Part shown: piece after piece, positions 1 to 6,352 of the stretch
Numbering within the stretch: the stretch's first letter is position 1
Layout of the letters: every line of letters starts with the position of its first letter
From: Thiothrix sp.
GTDB taxonomy: Bacteria; Pseudomonadota; Gammaproteobacteria; Thiotrichales; Thiotrichaceae
Direction: 5' to 3'
Assembly: GCF_028714775.1 (NCBI RefSeq)
Contig: NZ_JAQTLS010000024.1
Span: 1-59,571 of the forward strand
Length of the DNA: 59,571 bases
Position numbers and translations under genes: made by a program
Notes under the pieces: generated by a model
What the model saw: only the letters and a program-made list of their open reading frames with translations
The model's database searches: none
What the model was told of the DNA's origin: nothing

Positions 1-25
1 CTGATCTGTTTTCGTTGTTATTCAT
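1..25 (-). CDS. 5' end of a cassette gene, cut by the window edge
   Basis: Only the first eight codons are visible (reads MNNNENRS). The ATG at 25 is preceded by a purine-rich ribosome site and a GGCGC-type leader like those in front of other genes in this array, which argues for a real start. If the window were joined end to end, the frame would run antisense to the zinc-ribbon gene at the right edge and look non-coding. Either sequence is missing at the junction or this start is spurious. Confidence 0.3.
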
Positions 26-111
26 AATATTCTTCTTTCTTTCCTGCGGCGCGATTTCTTTTTCTTAATTCTCTTTTATCTTGGGCTGCCGTATGCTATG
101 CCGCCATGTCA

Positions 112-205
112 ACCGAACGTGCGGGTTAACCTGCTGTACCTGCTATAATATTATCCGCTTCCGATGGCCGTGCAGGTACAGTCAGCGTTGAAGCGGTTGT
201 TATGT
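112..205 (-). other. integron-type attC site
   Basis: Read on the minus strand, an R''-like box (ACATAAC, 205-199) is followed by a long imperfect palindrome and an R'-like box (GTTCGGT, 118-112). The inner arms GCAGGTACAG (147-131 region) and CTGTACCTGC pair with extra unpaired bases on the R'' side, which is the normal polarity mark of an attC. It lies directly downstream of the 249-449 gene, as attC sites do in gene cassettes. Confidence 0.7.
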
Positions 206-248
206 TGCAAAAGTGAACGGCTTTGGCATAGGACGTGCCATAAGCCGT

Positions 249-449
249 TTATCTGTAAATGCCTACCCGCGCAAGCTGGCTTAAGCATTGCTCGAACTCC
301 GGATGCGCGGAGAACATTTCGATTGTCTTGTTTATTTCATCTAATTCCTGCGTCGCTTTTTCTTTCCGTATATTCAGTTGTTCCATAACACCCAAGTTAC
401 GGAGAGATTTTGTCTCGCACATTTGGGGTGCCTGAATTAATCCTTGCAT
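249..449 (-). CDS. small helical protein of a gene cassette
   Basis: This 66-residue protein starts after a strong AAGGAG ribosome site seven bases upstream. The sequence is hydrophilic and helical, with a run from about residue 22 (MEQLNIRKEKATQELDEI) that looks like a short coiled coil and ends in a conserved-looking LARVG stretch. It resembles small phage proteins of unknown role that are rich in coiled-coil helix. It is the only gene in its cassette, between attC sites at 514-672 and 112-205. No function can be assigned. Confidence 0.65.
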   Translation of the reverse strand: MQGLIQAPQMCETKSLRNLGVMEQLNIRKEKATQELDEINKTIEMFSAHPEFEQCLSQLARVGIYR

Positions 450-513
450 TATTTCTCCTTTGTTTATTGTTTTATATTAAGCCGCACGATGCGGCTTTCT
501 CTTCACTTTTGCA

Positions 514-672
514 ACATAACGCCCCGGTTTAGCGGCCCTACCGCAATTGTTGGAAACCGGGACAGTGTTTGTTATTCCTAATTTTAAAAACTATAAAAAC
601 CATAGTTCCTGCTTGCAAAGGCACCGCCGTGCGAACTCGGGCGGTAGGGTCAGCTACAACCGGTTGTTAGGC
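514..672 (-). other. integron-type attC site with a long loop
   Basis: On the minus strand the site runs from GCCTAAC (672-666) to GTTATGT (520-514). The L arms GCTGACCCTACCGC and GCGGTAGGGCCGC pair with extrahelical bases on the R'' side, leaving a loop of about 100 bases. The stop codon of the upstream gene (672-674) overlaps the R'' box. At 159 bases it is among the longer sites here but within the known size range of attC sites. Confidence 0.75.
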
Positions 673-905
673 TACACCCCTTGCGCCTGGACGGCGCTTT
701 GTTCTGCTTCTGTAGCGCACCTTTCGCACAATCTTGCACCGGAAGAAGCTTGACCACTCCATCTTAATTTTGTAACCCAGGCATGCGCCCATTTCCTATT
801 TCCAAGACCATCTCCGCAAACAGAGCATTCTAAATCTTGTAAATTTTCGTGAACAGGTTGCTTCCACGTTAAAGAATCAATTTTGAAACGAAGATTTATT
901 TCCAT
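672..905 (-). CDS. zinc-ribbon-like cassette protein
   Basis: A 77-residue protein with two Cys pairs (CSVC near residue 28 and CERC near residue 61), the spacing of a small zinc ribbon. The ATG lies about 38 bases inside the cassette after the R' box and has an A/G-rich ribosome site. The stop codon falls inside the next attC, as is common for cassette genes. The upstream leader is 37 bases identical to that of the cassette at 58740-58961. Function unknown. Confidence 0.65.
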   Translation of the reverse strand: MEINLRFKIDSLTWKQPVHENLQDLECSVCGDGLGNRKWAHAWVTKLRWSGQASSGARLCERCATEAEQSAVQAQGV

Positions 906-915
906 TTTTTCTTTC

Positions 916-952
916 GCGCCGCACGATGAGGCGATTGGTGTAGCCTAACGTT
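916..952. repeat. 37-base leader repeat, copy 1
   Basis: An identical 37-base stretch occurs at 58925-58961 in the same orientation. It spans the R' box of an attC and the first ~27 bases of the following cassette, including the hairpin-forming GCGCCGCACGATGAGGC. It suggests the two cassettes share an origin at their 5' ends although their genes differ. Confidence 0.85.
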
Positions 953-1034
953 GCGATAAGCCGCTGTACCGCTTTATAATACCCTTTTTCCTATGGCATT
1001 CGCGGTAACAGTCCGCTTGAGCGCATTGTTATTT
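943..1034 (-). other. integron-type attC site (best formed of the left group)
   Basis: Minus-strand order is R'' AAATAAC (1034-1028), spacer, L'' TCAAGCGGACTG, stem, loop, L' CAGCGGCTTATC, R' GTTAGGC (949-943). The spacing and the extra unpaired bases on the L'' side follow the classical 59-base-element layout of mobile integron cassettes. It follows the genes at 991-1303 and precedes the 672-905 gene. Confidence 0.85.
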
Positions 1035-1179
1035 GCGCCTCCATTGCCAGCGCCGTCTTGGTTTTTATTTCTTGATATTCTGTACATTCTTTTACTTTGC
1101 ATCCCCGCAATGCCTCTACCATATTGCAATATTTATTTCTGCTGCATGAATTGCAAAGAGTTTGAATCGTCGATTTCAA
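991..1179 (-). CDS. Cys-rich small cassette protein (TTG start)
   Basis: This reading frame starts at a TTG inside the upstream gene and gives 62 residues. A cluster of five cysteines in CNSC...C...C...C spacing, followed by YQEIK, resembles small phage zinc-binding proteins. The last ~16 residues are encoded by the attC site itself and the stop codon lies in its loop. Start choice is uncertain because no ATG is available, and translational coupling to the 1133-1303 gene is likely. Confidence 0.5.
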   Translation of the reverse strand: MKSTIQTLCNSCSRNKYCNMVEALRGCKVKECTEYQEIKTKTALAMEAQITMRSSGLLPRMP

Positions 1180-1303
1180 TTTTTGCCTCTGCCTTAAATA
1201 TGCATTTCTTGCATTCTTTGCTTACTGCAAACGGTACTTCGTGCAACAACTGTACCCTGGTGCATTTGGCTGGCAATTGCAGGTTACAAACTTCGGTTTC
1301 CAT
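1133..1303 (-). CDS. small Cys-containing cassette protein
   Basis: A 56-residue protein starting METEVCNLQL, preceded by AAGAAAGGAAAAGAAA, an ideal ribosome site and the typical cassette leader. It contains a CKKC motif near residue 31 and two more cysteines, so a small metal-binding fold is possible. It lies first in the cassette bounded by 1371 and 1028 and overlaps the next gene by 47 bases. Function unknown. Confidence 0.55.
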   Translation of the reverse strand: METEVCNLQLPAKCTRVQLLHEVPFAVSKECKKCIFKAEAKIEIDDSNSLQFMQQK

Positions 1304-1364
1304 TTTCTTTTCCTTTCTTCGGCGCTGGCCTACCGTTTAATTATTTATTCGGTTTGACATGCGC

Positions 1365-1397
1365 AAATAACATGCGGATATTCCGCATGGGTTATAG
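1365..1397 (-). other. short attC- or attI-like site at the array's 5' edge
   Basis: On the minus strand CTATAAC is followed by a perfect short hairpin (ATGCGG/CCGCAT) and GTTATTT. The R' side is complementary for 11 bases to the end of the following cassette (1028-1038), so recombination has joined a cassette here. At 33 bases it is shorter than known attC sites. It could be a degraded attC or the recipient site at which the array began. Confidence 0.4.
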
Positions 1398-1431
1398 TTA
1401 ATAGGTCAATTAGTTCTCATTTCCGAGAAAA

Positions 1432-1536
1432 CTACAACAACTCCGGCTTTTTATTTTCCTCATAACTCTTCATTACCTTGCATTCCTTCAGTAAAATCGT
1501 GTTCGGCTTATCGCTTTTTTCACCGACCTCCGCCAC
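1432..1536 (-). CDS. possible small hydrophilic protein (GTG start)
   Basis: A 34-residue frame (begins VAEVGEKSDK) overlaps the end of the upstream 1520-1705 gene, and its GTG sits close behind a GGCGGAGG-like ribosome site. The composition is charged and protein-like. It would be translationally coupled to the upstream gene. Short length and non-ATG start keep this tentative. Confidence 0.3.
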   Translation of the reverse strand: MAEVGEKSDKPNTILLKECKVMKSYEENKKPELL

Positions 1537-1705
1537 GATGACTTGGGCGAGCTACAAAAAGAGATTCAATTTTCTTTACTTTAGTATTTTTCATCAGGCC
1601 ATTAAGCGCATCGTCGTTTGTCAATTTTCCCCCGGCAGACCGCTTATAATCCACAAAGCGTTTCGCCGTTTCCTCCCTTACCGTAATCTGCTTTTGCTTT
1701 ACCAT
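1520..1705 (-). CDS. ribbon-helix-helix-like small regulator
   Basis: A 61-residue protein starting MVKQKQITVREET, with AAGGGA seven bases upstream. The ITVREETAKRF strand-helix start followed by a second helix (TNDDALNGLMKN) resembles Arc/CopG-type ribbon-helix-helix regulators. It sits directly behind the leftward promoter 1726-1755 and faces the divergent rightward promoter 1789-1817, so control of that intergenic region is a reasonable inference. An upstream GTG at 1720 is an alternative start. Confidence 0.6.
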   Translation of the reverse strand: MVKQKQITVREETAKRFVDYKRSAGGKLTNDDALNGLMKNTKVKKIESLFVARPSHRGGGR

Positions 1706-1725
1706 GATTTTCCCTTTCACTTCTA

Positions 1726-1755
1726 ATTATATATCGCGGCAAAAATGAAAGTCAA
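1726..1755 (-). promoter_or_regulatory. leftward sigma-70 promoter in front of the cassette array
   Basis: Minus strand: -35 TTGACT (1755-1750), 18-base spacer, perfect -10 TATAAT (1731-1726). It would transcribe the RHH-like gene and then the cassettes, the position and direction of an integron cassette promoter. Confidence 0.7.
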
Positions 1756-1788
1756 GAAAATAATTATTAGATAGTTATTATTTAGTTG

Positions 1789-1817
1789 TTGACATCTTTT
1801 GCGGCATTGGTTATAAT
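1789..1817 (+). promoter_or_regulatory. rightward consensus sigma-70 promoter
   Basis: -35 TTGACA (1789-1794), 17-base spacer, -10 TATAAT (1812-1817): a perfect consensus. It lies 24 bases before the start codon of the 1841 gene and must drive the early rightward operon. Its -35 is 34 bases from the divergent leftward promoter. Confidence 0.85.
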
Positions 1818-1840
1818 TATGGATAAGCGAAGGAGATTTC

Positions 1841-3853
1841 ATGCCCCTTAAAACTTTTGAATGCCCCGACGGCCTGCGCATTGATGTAACCGACTGCCTG
1901 AAGGAAGGCGGTTGCCGCATGCCCTGCCGGTGCGCAACCCGCAGTTATCTTCAGCTCGTTTCCCGCGACCGCCCTTGGACCGGTAAGCCAAGTACGACGC
2001 AACTCATTCAAGGAACAATGTGTTCTTTCCTCAAAATCAAGCATGGCTATTGTCGTTCTCCTTATAAAAGCGCTTTCATGGTAAACGGAACGAAGGTTCA
2101 TTCCGTGCTTGAAAATAGCGAGGACGAGCTCTCTGTACTGGAAATGAAATTCGATTCAAACGGTGATAATATTACCGGCATATCCGACGTAATCGAAACG
2201 GAGAATGGTAAGACAATCTTGACTGATTATAAAACCTGGGGTTCGTTCAAAGTAGCAAAAGCCCTTGGTTTTAAGATTGTCAAGGAACAAACCGGGGAAA
2301 TTTTTAAATCAGGGAAACGCAAGGGGGGGCCGAAAACCAGGGACGTTCTGGTGCGCGATGAAAGCGCGGTCGATCTTTGGGAAGTAGAATTACAGCTCAA
2401 CCAATACCGTATGAAAGCCGAGTGGAAAGGGGTTAAAATAGACGAACTGAAAATTCAGGCGCTTGTCCGTGACGGGAATACCTATATCGCCCGTAGTCGC
2501 GGTGTGTTTCGCAACATCTATCTTTTCAATGTTAAAATTCTTCCCGATGCTGAAGTAACCACGTATTTTGAACGAAAGAAAATGGCGTTGCTCGATGCCA
2601 TTGAAGATGGATATTGCCCGAATGTCTGTTCGGGCAAGGAAAATTGGGATGGCCTGAAGTGCTCGAAATATTGTGAAGTAGCCGAATTTTGCTCGTTCGG
2701 CAAATACCTTTTAGAAGAGAGGAGAATTGAGGATATGCCAATCAAAGGACTTTCTGAAGTGCGACGGCTCCCCCGGCTCGGAAAAATCCGGCTTGGGGAA
2801 AAAAGAGTAACGGCCGGCGGAAAGGAATACCCTGCCGAACTCGATTACTTCAAGCTCGATCCGAAAACACCGTCCGAACTGGAAAACAAGCGGTTGATCG
2901 AAGAGTTCCAGCGACTTTACGGGGAAAAGCCAAAGACCATTAAAATCATGCTCCCCCTACCGGACCCGCGGGTATTTTTCCCGCAGTTTTTCAAGCGATA
3001 CGGTGGCTCGGTCTTGAAATGCAAGGGTGACGGAGAAACTGCGACCTGCATTTCCAAGGAGTTCGCCGAAGGGCTGAAAATAACCGGACCTGCAGAACTC
3101 GGCGGGGTGAACGTCGAATGTCGGGGCCAGAAATGCCCGTACTACAAGGCAAAAAAATGTAAGGAGTCGGCATCGCTCTTTGTGTTGCTGCCGGACCTGC
3201 CTGGCGCCGGGGTTTGGGAGATCATCACATCATCCTTCCACAGCATCGTCAACATCAACTCCTGCATCGATTACATTACCGCTGTGGCTCAGCGGTGTCA
3301 CATGGTCCCCCTGACGCTTGAGCGGCGCGCGCAGACCATTACCCATGATGGCATGGCGCGGGAACACTACATCCTGCACATCAGCATGAGTATCGCTCTT
3401 TCAGAGATTCAGCGGCTTGCCATGATCGACGCGACAAAGATACTACTTGAACTCCCGGCGCCGGAACCGGACAAGGAAGACCTGCTCTTCCAAGAAAATG
3501 CCATTGTGAACGCCGAGGAGGCCGTTGTAGCCGAGGTTCAACCCGTAGTGGCTCCGACACTGCCCCCTCCCCCCGCTTCTGTAGCCCCACAGACTCCGTT
3601 GGCAGCCAAGGAGCCCTTAATCGGCCTGCCTGAGAGGCAAGAATTGAATACTCTCATTAAAAAAGTGGGGATACTGTCGAAACAGTGGCAGGGTTGGCTT
3701 TTTAACAAAATTGGGGTAACAACATCGGCCGGAATAAAAACGGCCGAATATAACGCGATTCTGGACGTTTTAAAGCACAATCCCGAAGTAATAAAAAGTT
3801 TCAAAGTAGCCGAAAAACCATCCCTGCTTCCCCGTGAACCTGGAGTCGATTGA
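1841..3853 (+). CDS. Cas4-like PD-(D/E)XK nuclease fused to a recombination-directionality-factor-like domain
   Basis: 670 residues, started by ATG after AAGGAG. Residues ~20-290 look like a RecB/Cas4-type nuclease: H87 region, GISDV (113-117), DYK (129-131), a QxxxY motif (185-189), and a Cys cluster (C25, C29, C31 early; C259, C263, C274, C278, C284 late) that could hold an Fe-S cluster. Residues ~309-530 (LGKIRLGEKR onward, then an F...RYGG..LKCKGDG segment and CRGQKCPYY) resemble the Gp3-like family of serine-integrase directionality factors, often annotated only as metal-binding. A Pro/Ala linker (~540-590) leads to a small C-terminal region. Likely acts on DNA ends during recombination. 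No serine integrase is present in the window. The fusion is inferred by eye. Confidence 0.6.
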   Translation: MPLKTFECPDGLRIDVTDCLKEGGCRMPCRCATRSYLQLVSRDRPWTGKPSTTQLIQGTMCSFLKIKHGYCRSPYKSAFMVNGTKVHSVLENSEDELSVLEMKFDSNGDNITGISDVIETENGKTILTDYKTWGSFKVAKALGFKIVKEQTGEIFKSGKRKGGPKTRDVLVRDESAVDLWEVELQLNQYRMKAEWKGVKIDELKIQALVRDGNTYIARSRGVFRNIYLFNVKILPDAEVTTYFERKKMALLDAIEDGYCPNVCSGKENWDGLKCSKYCEVAEFCSFGKYLLEERRIEDMPIKGLSEVRRLPRLGKIRLGEKRVTAGGKEYPAELDYFKLDPKTPSELENKRLIEEFQRLYGEKPKTIKIMLPLPDPRVFFPQFFKRYGGSVLKCKGDGETATCISKEFAEGLKITGPAELGGVNVECRGQKCPYYKAKKCKESASLFVLLPDLPGAGVWEIITSSFHSIVNINSCIDYITAVAQRCHMVPLTLERRAQTITHDGMAREHYILHISMSIALSEIQRLAMIDATKILLELPAPEPDKEDLLFQENAIVNAEEAVVAEVQPVVAPTLPPPPASVAPQTPLAAKEPLIGLPERQELNTLIKKVGILSKQWQGWLFNKIGVTTSAGIKTAEYNAILDVLKHNPEVIKSFKVAEKPSLLPREPGVD

Positions 3854-4041
3854 TGAAGGTCCGCGCCGAACGTCTCAAGCCGGAGCAGGTCACTTCCGAT
3901 GGTGATTTGCTCCAAATTCGGGGGAATCAAAAACTTGTGCCTATTGTGTTCCTTGTGGGATTTCAGGTCGGGGAGATCCATCGGATTGCCGGGGAGGAGC
4001 TTTTGGGTATCTACCGGCCAACGGAGAAGGTGAAGTCGTGA
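3853..4041 (+). CDS. small protein of unknown function
   Basis: A 62-residue protein whose ATG overlaps the upstream stop (TGATG), so it is translationally coupled to the nuclease gene, and whose stop overlaps the GTG of the methyltransferase gene. No motif is recognised. The compact beta-like composition gives no functional clue. Confidence 0.55.
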   Translation: MKVRAERLKPEQVTSDGDLLQIRGNQKLVPIVFLVGFQVGEIHRIAGEELLGIYRPTEKVKS

Positions 4042-5276
4042 ATTATGCCACTGTTTGCAGTGGAATAGAGGCCCCCTCTGTGGCGTGGCATGGTCTCGGT
4101 TGGAATCCTGTTTTCTTTTCCGAAATAGAGCCGTTCCCATGTGCCGTTTTAAAACACTATTATCCAAAAATACCGAATCTTGGAGATATGAAAAAATTCC
4201 AAGGATGGCCGGATTATGCAATTGACCTTATTTGCGGAGGAACACCCTGCCAGTCATTCAGTGTCGCTGGCCTCCGAAAGGGCTTGGATGATCCGCGTGG
4301 CAACCTTACCCTCGTTTACCTTGGAATCCTTCAACGCTATCGCCCCCGGTGGATGGTATGGGAGAACGTTCCCGGTGTCCTGTCTGATAAAACCGGAGCG
4401 TTTGGAGCCTTCCTTGGGGGGTTGGGGCAATTCGGGTATGGGTTCGCCTACCGAGTTCTGGACGCTCAATACGCCGGAGTACCACAGCGGCGCCGTCGTG
4501 TCTTCGTTATCGGATGTCTTGGAAGTTGGCAATGTGCCGCAGCGGTACTTTTTGAGCGCCACAGCTTCGAAGGGCATACTCCGCCGAGCAGAAAAGCGGG
4601 GGAAAGCATTGCCGCCAATGTTGCTCCAAGCCTTACGGGCAGTGGCCGGGGGGTTGAGCGAACAGGAGAAAGCAGAGGACAAGATCCCGTGATTGCTCTT
4701 CATGGAACACAAGACCCGTGTACCTCGGAAGTTGCCTTTGCGGAAGGAAGAAATAGCGGTCAAGAAAATATCATAGCACATTCTCTTAACTCCGAAGGGT
4801 TTGATGCTTCCGATGATGGAGCCGGCCGGGGAACATCGCTTGTTGCTGGATGTCTCCAAGAGCGGGACGCGAAAGGGGCGGATTCAGATACAAAGCCGGG
4901 TCATTTAATTGTTTCTATCGCGGAAAACCAGCGCGGGGAAATTCGGGTAAGCGAAACAATGCCGACATTAGCGGTTGCTGGCGGGAAACCCGGAAGCGGA
5001 TATCCGGCAATCGGTGTTTCCTCCGATGATGTAATGTATTCCTGCACAGCGCGAGATCAACATGGCATTCAAAGTGGTATGCAGGTTCGGAGACTCACGC
5101 CGCGAGAATGCGAAAGGTTACAGGGTTTTGCTGATGATTATACTTTGGTTGATTTTCGCGGAAAACAGGCGGCAGATGGACCGAGATACAAGGCTCTCGG
5201 AAATTCAATGGCAGTGCCAGTAATAAGGTGGATAGGCAAAAGAATACAAATGGTCGAGGATCTATGCGCCAAATAA
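4038..5276 (+). CDS. DNA (cytosine-5) methyltransferase
   Basis: 412 residues with the ordered C5-methylase motifs: SAM-binding CSGIEAP near residue 7, catalytic PCQ (70-72, Cys71), ENV (109-111), QRRRRVFVIG (150-159), and the C-terminal RRLTPRECERLQGF and KALGNSMAVPV segments. The enzyme would transfer a methyl group from SAM to cytosine in double-stranded DNA, probably protecting phage DNA from restriction or marking it. The region between motifs VIII and IX (~160-330) is the target-recognition part. Start is a GTG coupled to the upstream gene. No partner restriction enzyme is seen. A second open frame is nested inside at 4216-4692. Confidence 0.9.
   Translation: MNYATVCSGIEAPSVAWHGLGWNPVFFSEIEPFPCAVLKHYYPKIPNLGDMKKFQGWPDYAIDLICGGTPCQSFSVAGLRKGLDDPRGNLTLVYLGILQRYRPRWMVWENVPGVLSDKTGAFGAFLGGLGQFGYGFAYRVLDAQYAGVPQRRRRVFVIGCLGSWQCAAAVLFERHSFEGHTPPSRKAGESIAANVAPSLTGSGRGVERTGESRGQDPVIALHGTQDPCTSEVAFAEGRNSGQENIIAHSLNSEGFDASDDGAGRGTSLVAGCLQERDAKGADSDTKPGHLIVSIAENQRGEIRVSETMPTLAVAGGKPGSGYPAIGVSSDDVMYSCTARDQHGIQSGMQVRRLTPRECERLQGFADDYTLVDFRGKQAADGPRYKALGNSMAVPVIRWIGKRIQMVEDLCAK
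4216..4692 (+). CDS. overlapping open frame inside the methyltransferase gene
   Basis: A 158-residue frame in another register, wholly inside the methyltransferase gene. Its product (ATG MQLTLFAEEHP; SLSDVLE near 97; YFLSATASKGILRRAEKRGK near 110) resembles hypothetical proteins commonly annotated beside phage cytosine methylases. The segment pairs exactly with the methylase's QRRRRVFVIG to VLFERHS region. It may be a genuine overlapping gene or a shadow frame that looks conserved because the methylase is conserved. The ribosome site is weak (AAGG about 12 bases upstream). Confidence 0.3.
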   Translation: MQLTLFAEEHPASHSVSLASERAWMIRVATLPSFTLESFNAIAPGGWYGRTFPVSCLIKPERLEPSLGGWGNSGMGSPTEFWTLNTPEYHSGAVVSSLSDVLEVGNVPQRYFLSATASKGILRRAEKRGKALPPMLLQALRAVAGGLSEQEKAEDKIP

Positions 5277-5671
5277 TCCGCTCCCCCGCCGACCTCCCGG
5301 TTTTTTTCGACTTTATTTCCAAGCTCGATCTGGCCGGCAAGGAATGGCTGCTCTCTTTCGAGCCGGTGCGGAAGCCGAAGTCTGTCCCGCAGCTTCGCCT
5401 CTATTTCCTCTGGCTGAAGTGCATCGAGGACGACACCGAAACCGACATTAAAACTCTGGATTGCTATTTCAAAGACAAGTACCTCGGCAAAGAGATAAAG
5501 ACCTTCCGCGGGAAAGAGTTTGAGGTGCCGGTTTCAAAGGCTGACTTAGACACGAAACAAATGCACTATTTCCTCGAAGCAGTCAGGCTCGAAGCGATGC
5601 AGGAAATGAACATATCCCTTCCCTTGCCCGAAGAGCAGGGATTCGATCAGTTTTACGCCGAATATTCGTAG
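5264..5671 (+). CDS. Orf/NinB-like recombination mediator (tentative)
   Basis: 135 residues, ATG chosen after CGAGGA and overlapping the methylase 3' end. The pattern of a leading beta strand followed by a QLRLYFLWLK helix and a long acidic C-terminal helix resembles lambda NinB/Orf proteins, which bind SSB and help load recombinases on single-stranded DNA. The position between a Cas4-like nuclease and replication genes fits. Sequence similarity is weak, so the call is an inference. Confidence 0.4.
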   Translation: MRQIIRSPADLPVFFDFISKLDLAGKEWLLSFEPVRKPKSVPQLRLYFLWLKCIEDDTETDIKTLDCYFKDKYLGKEIKTFRGKEFEVPVSKADLDTKQMHYFLEAVRLEAMQEMNISLPLPEEQGFDQFYAEYS

Positions 5672-5679
5672 AGGACACG

Positions 5680-5877
5680 ATGATCCAAATTACGAAATGG
5701 CTCCCCGATCTGCCGGAGAACCGGAAATGGTGTGAACGGGAATTGTCCCGCCTTTACAGGTGTCTCAGAAAGAGCGGGGAGATACGGGAATCGGCCTATC
5801 GGTATCCATGCGCCCGGTACAAGGATGGAGTGTGGAACAGACCGCTTATCGCTGTTTTCGTGGAGGGGGAAAAATAA
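5680..5877 (+). CDS. small protein of unknown function
   Basis: 65 residues, ATG with a GAGGACACG ribosome site eight bases after the previous stop; the next gene starts directly after its stop. Two cysteines and several Trp/Arg residues, no recognised domain. Good coding composition and tight packing support it as real. Confidence 0.6.
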   Translation: MIQITKWLPDLPENRKWCERELSRLYRCLRKSGEIRESAYRYPCARYKDGVWNRPLIAVFVEGEK

Positions 5878-6081
5878 ATGGGCGCACCGGAACTATTCTA
5901 TCTTGGCCTGCTTTGCTTTTCCCTTTGCTGCGGAGCGGCCTTTGTCTACCTGCTGATCCATACCCTTTCCCAAGACAGAACTATTTGCGACGGTTGCGTT
6001 CGTGAAGGGTTTTGCGACCGTGGGCCAAGAGAGAACCGGTTTTATTGCCGCTTCGTGAAAAGGAAATTAAATGATAACTGA
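5878..6081 (+). CDS. small membrane protein with Cys-rich tail
   Basis: 67 residues with one N-terminal hydrophobic segment (about residues 6-28) followed by a DGCVREGFC motif and further cysteines. It probably sits in the inner membrane with a Cys-rich, possibly metal-binding domain. It overlaps the next gene by 11 bases. No family is recognised. Confidence 0.55.
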   Translation: MGAPELFYLGLLCFSLCCGAAFVYLLIHTLSQDRTICDGCVREGFCDRGPRENRFYCRFVKRKLNDN

Positions 6082-6352
6082 TCTTGATTTTATAGATCCG
6101 GTATTGTGTTCATGCGGATCAAAACCGGTTTTTGTTAATCTTGATTTTTGTAACAACCCACCACCATTATTAGGCGGATGGATGTTTAAGCAAAAACTTG
6201 GATGTTTGCATTGTGGAAATTACATTTTTCCAGATCGACGAGACATGCCTCCCACATCTCGGAGCAGATATAATACTGCAATAATTTTTGGCTTTGAGAA
6301 ACAATGTCTTGTTGAAAAATGGAATTCATTGCAGAAAAAGGGAAACCCATGA
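6071..6352 (+). CDS. Lar-like zinc protein (possible restriction alleviation)
   Basis: 93 residues with CSCGSKP near residue 13 and CLHCG near residue 46, ending in a W-N-S motif (KWNSLQKKG). The order Cys pair, Cys pair, W-N is typical of the Lar/DUF551-type phage proteins, of which Rac Lar relieves type I restriction. Location beside a DNA methylase is consistent with an anti-restriction role but does not prove it. A second Lar-like gene lies in the cassette array at 57691-58014. Confidence 0.5.
   Translation: MITDLDFIDPVLCSCGSKPVFVNLDFCNNPPPLLGGWMFKQKLGCLHCGNYIFPDRRDMPPTSRSRYNTAIIFGFEKQCLVEKWNSLQKKGNP

Noticed and set aside
3538-4221. 227-residue minus-strand frame across the nuclease and methylase genes
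   Set aside because: Antisense to two strong genes, with no ribosome site and no recognisable motif.
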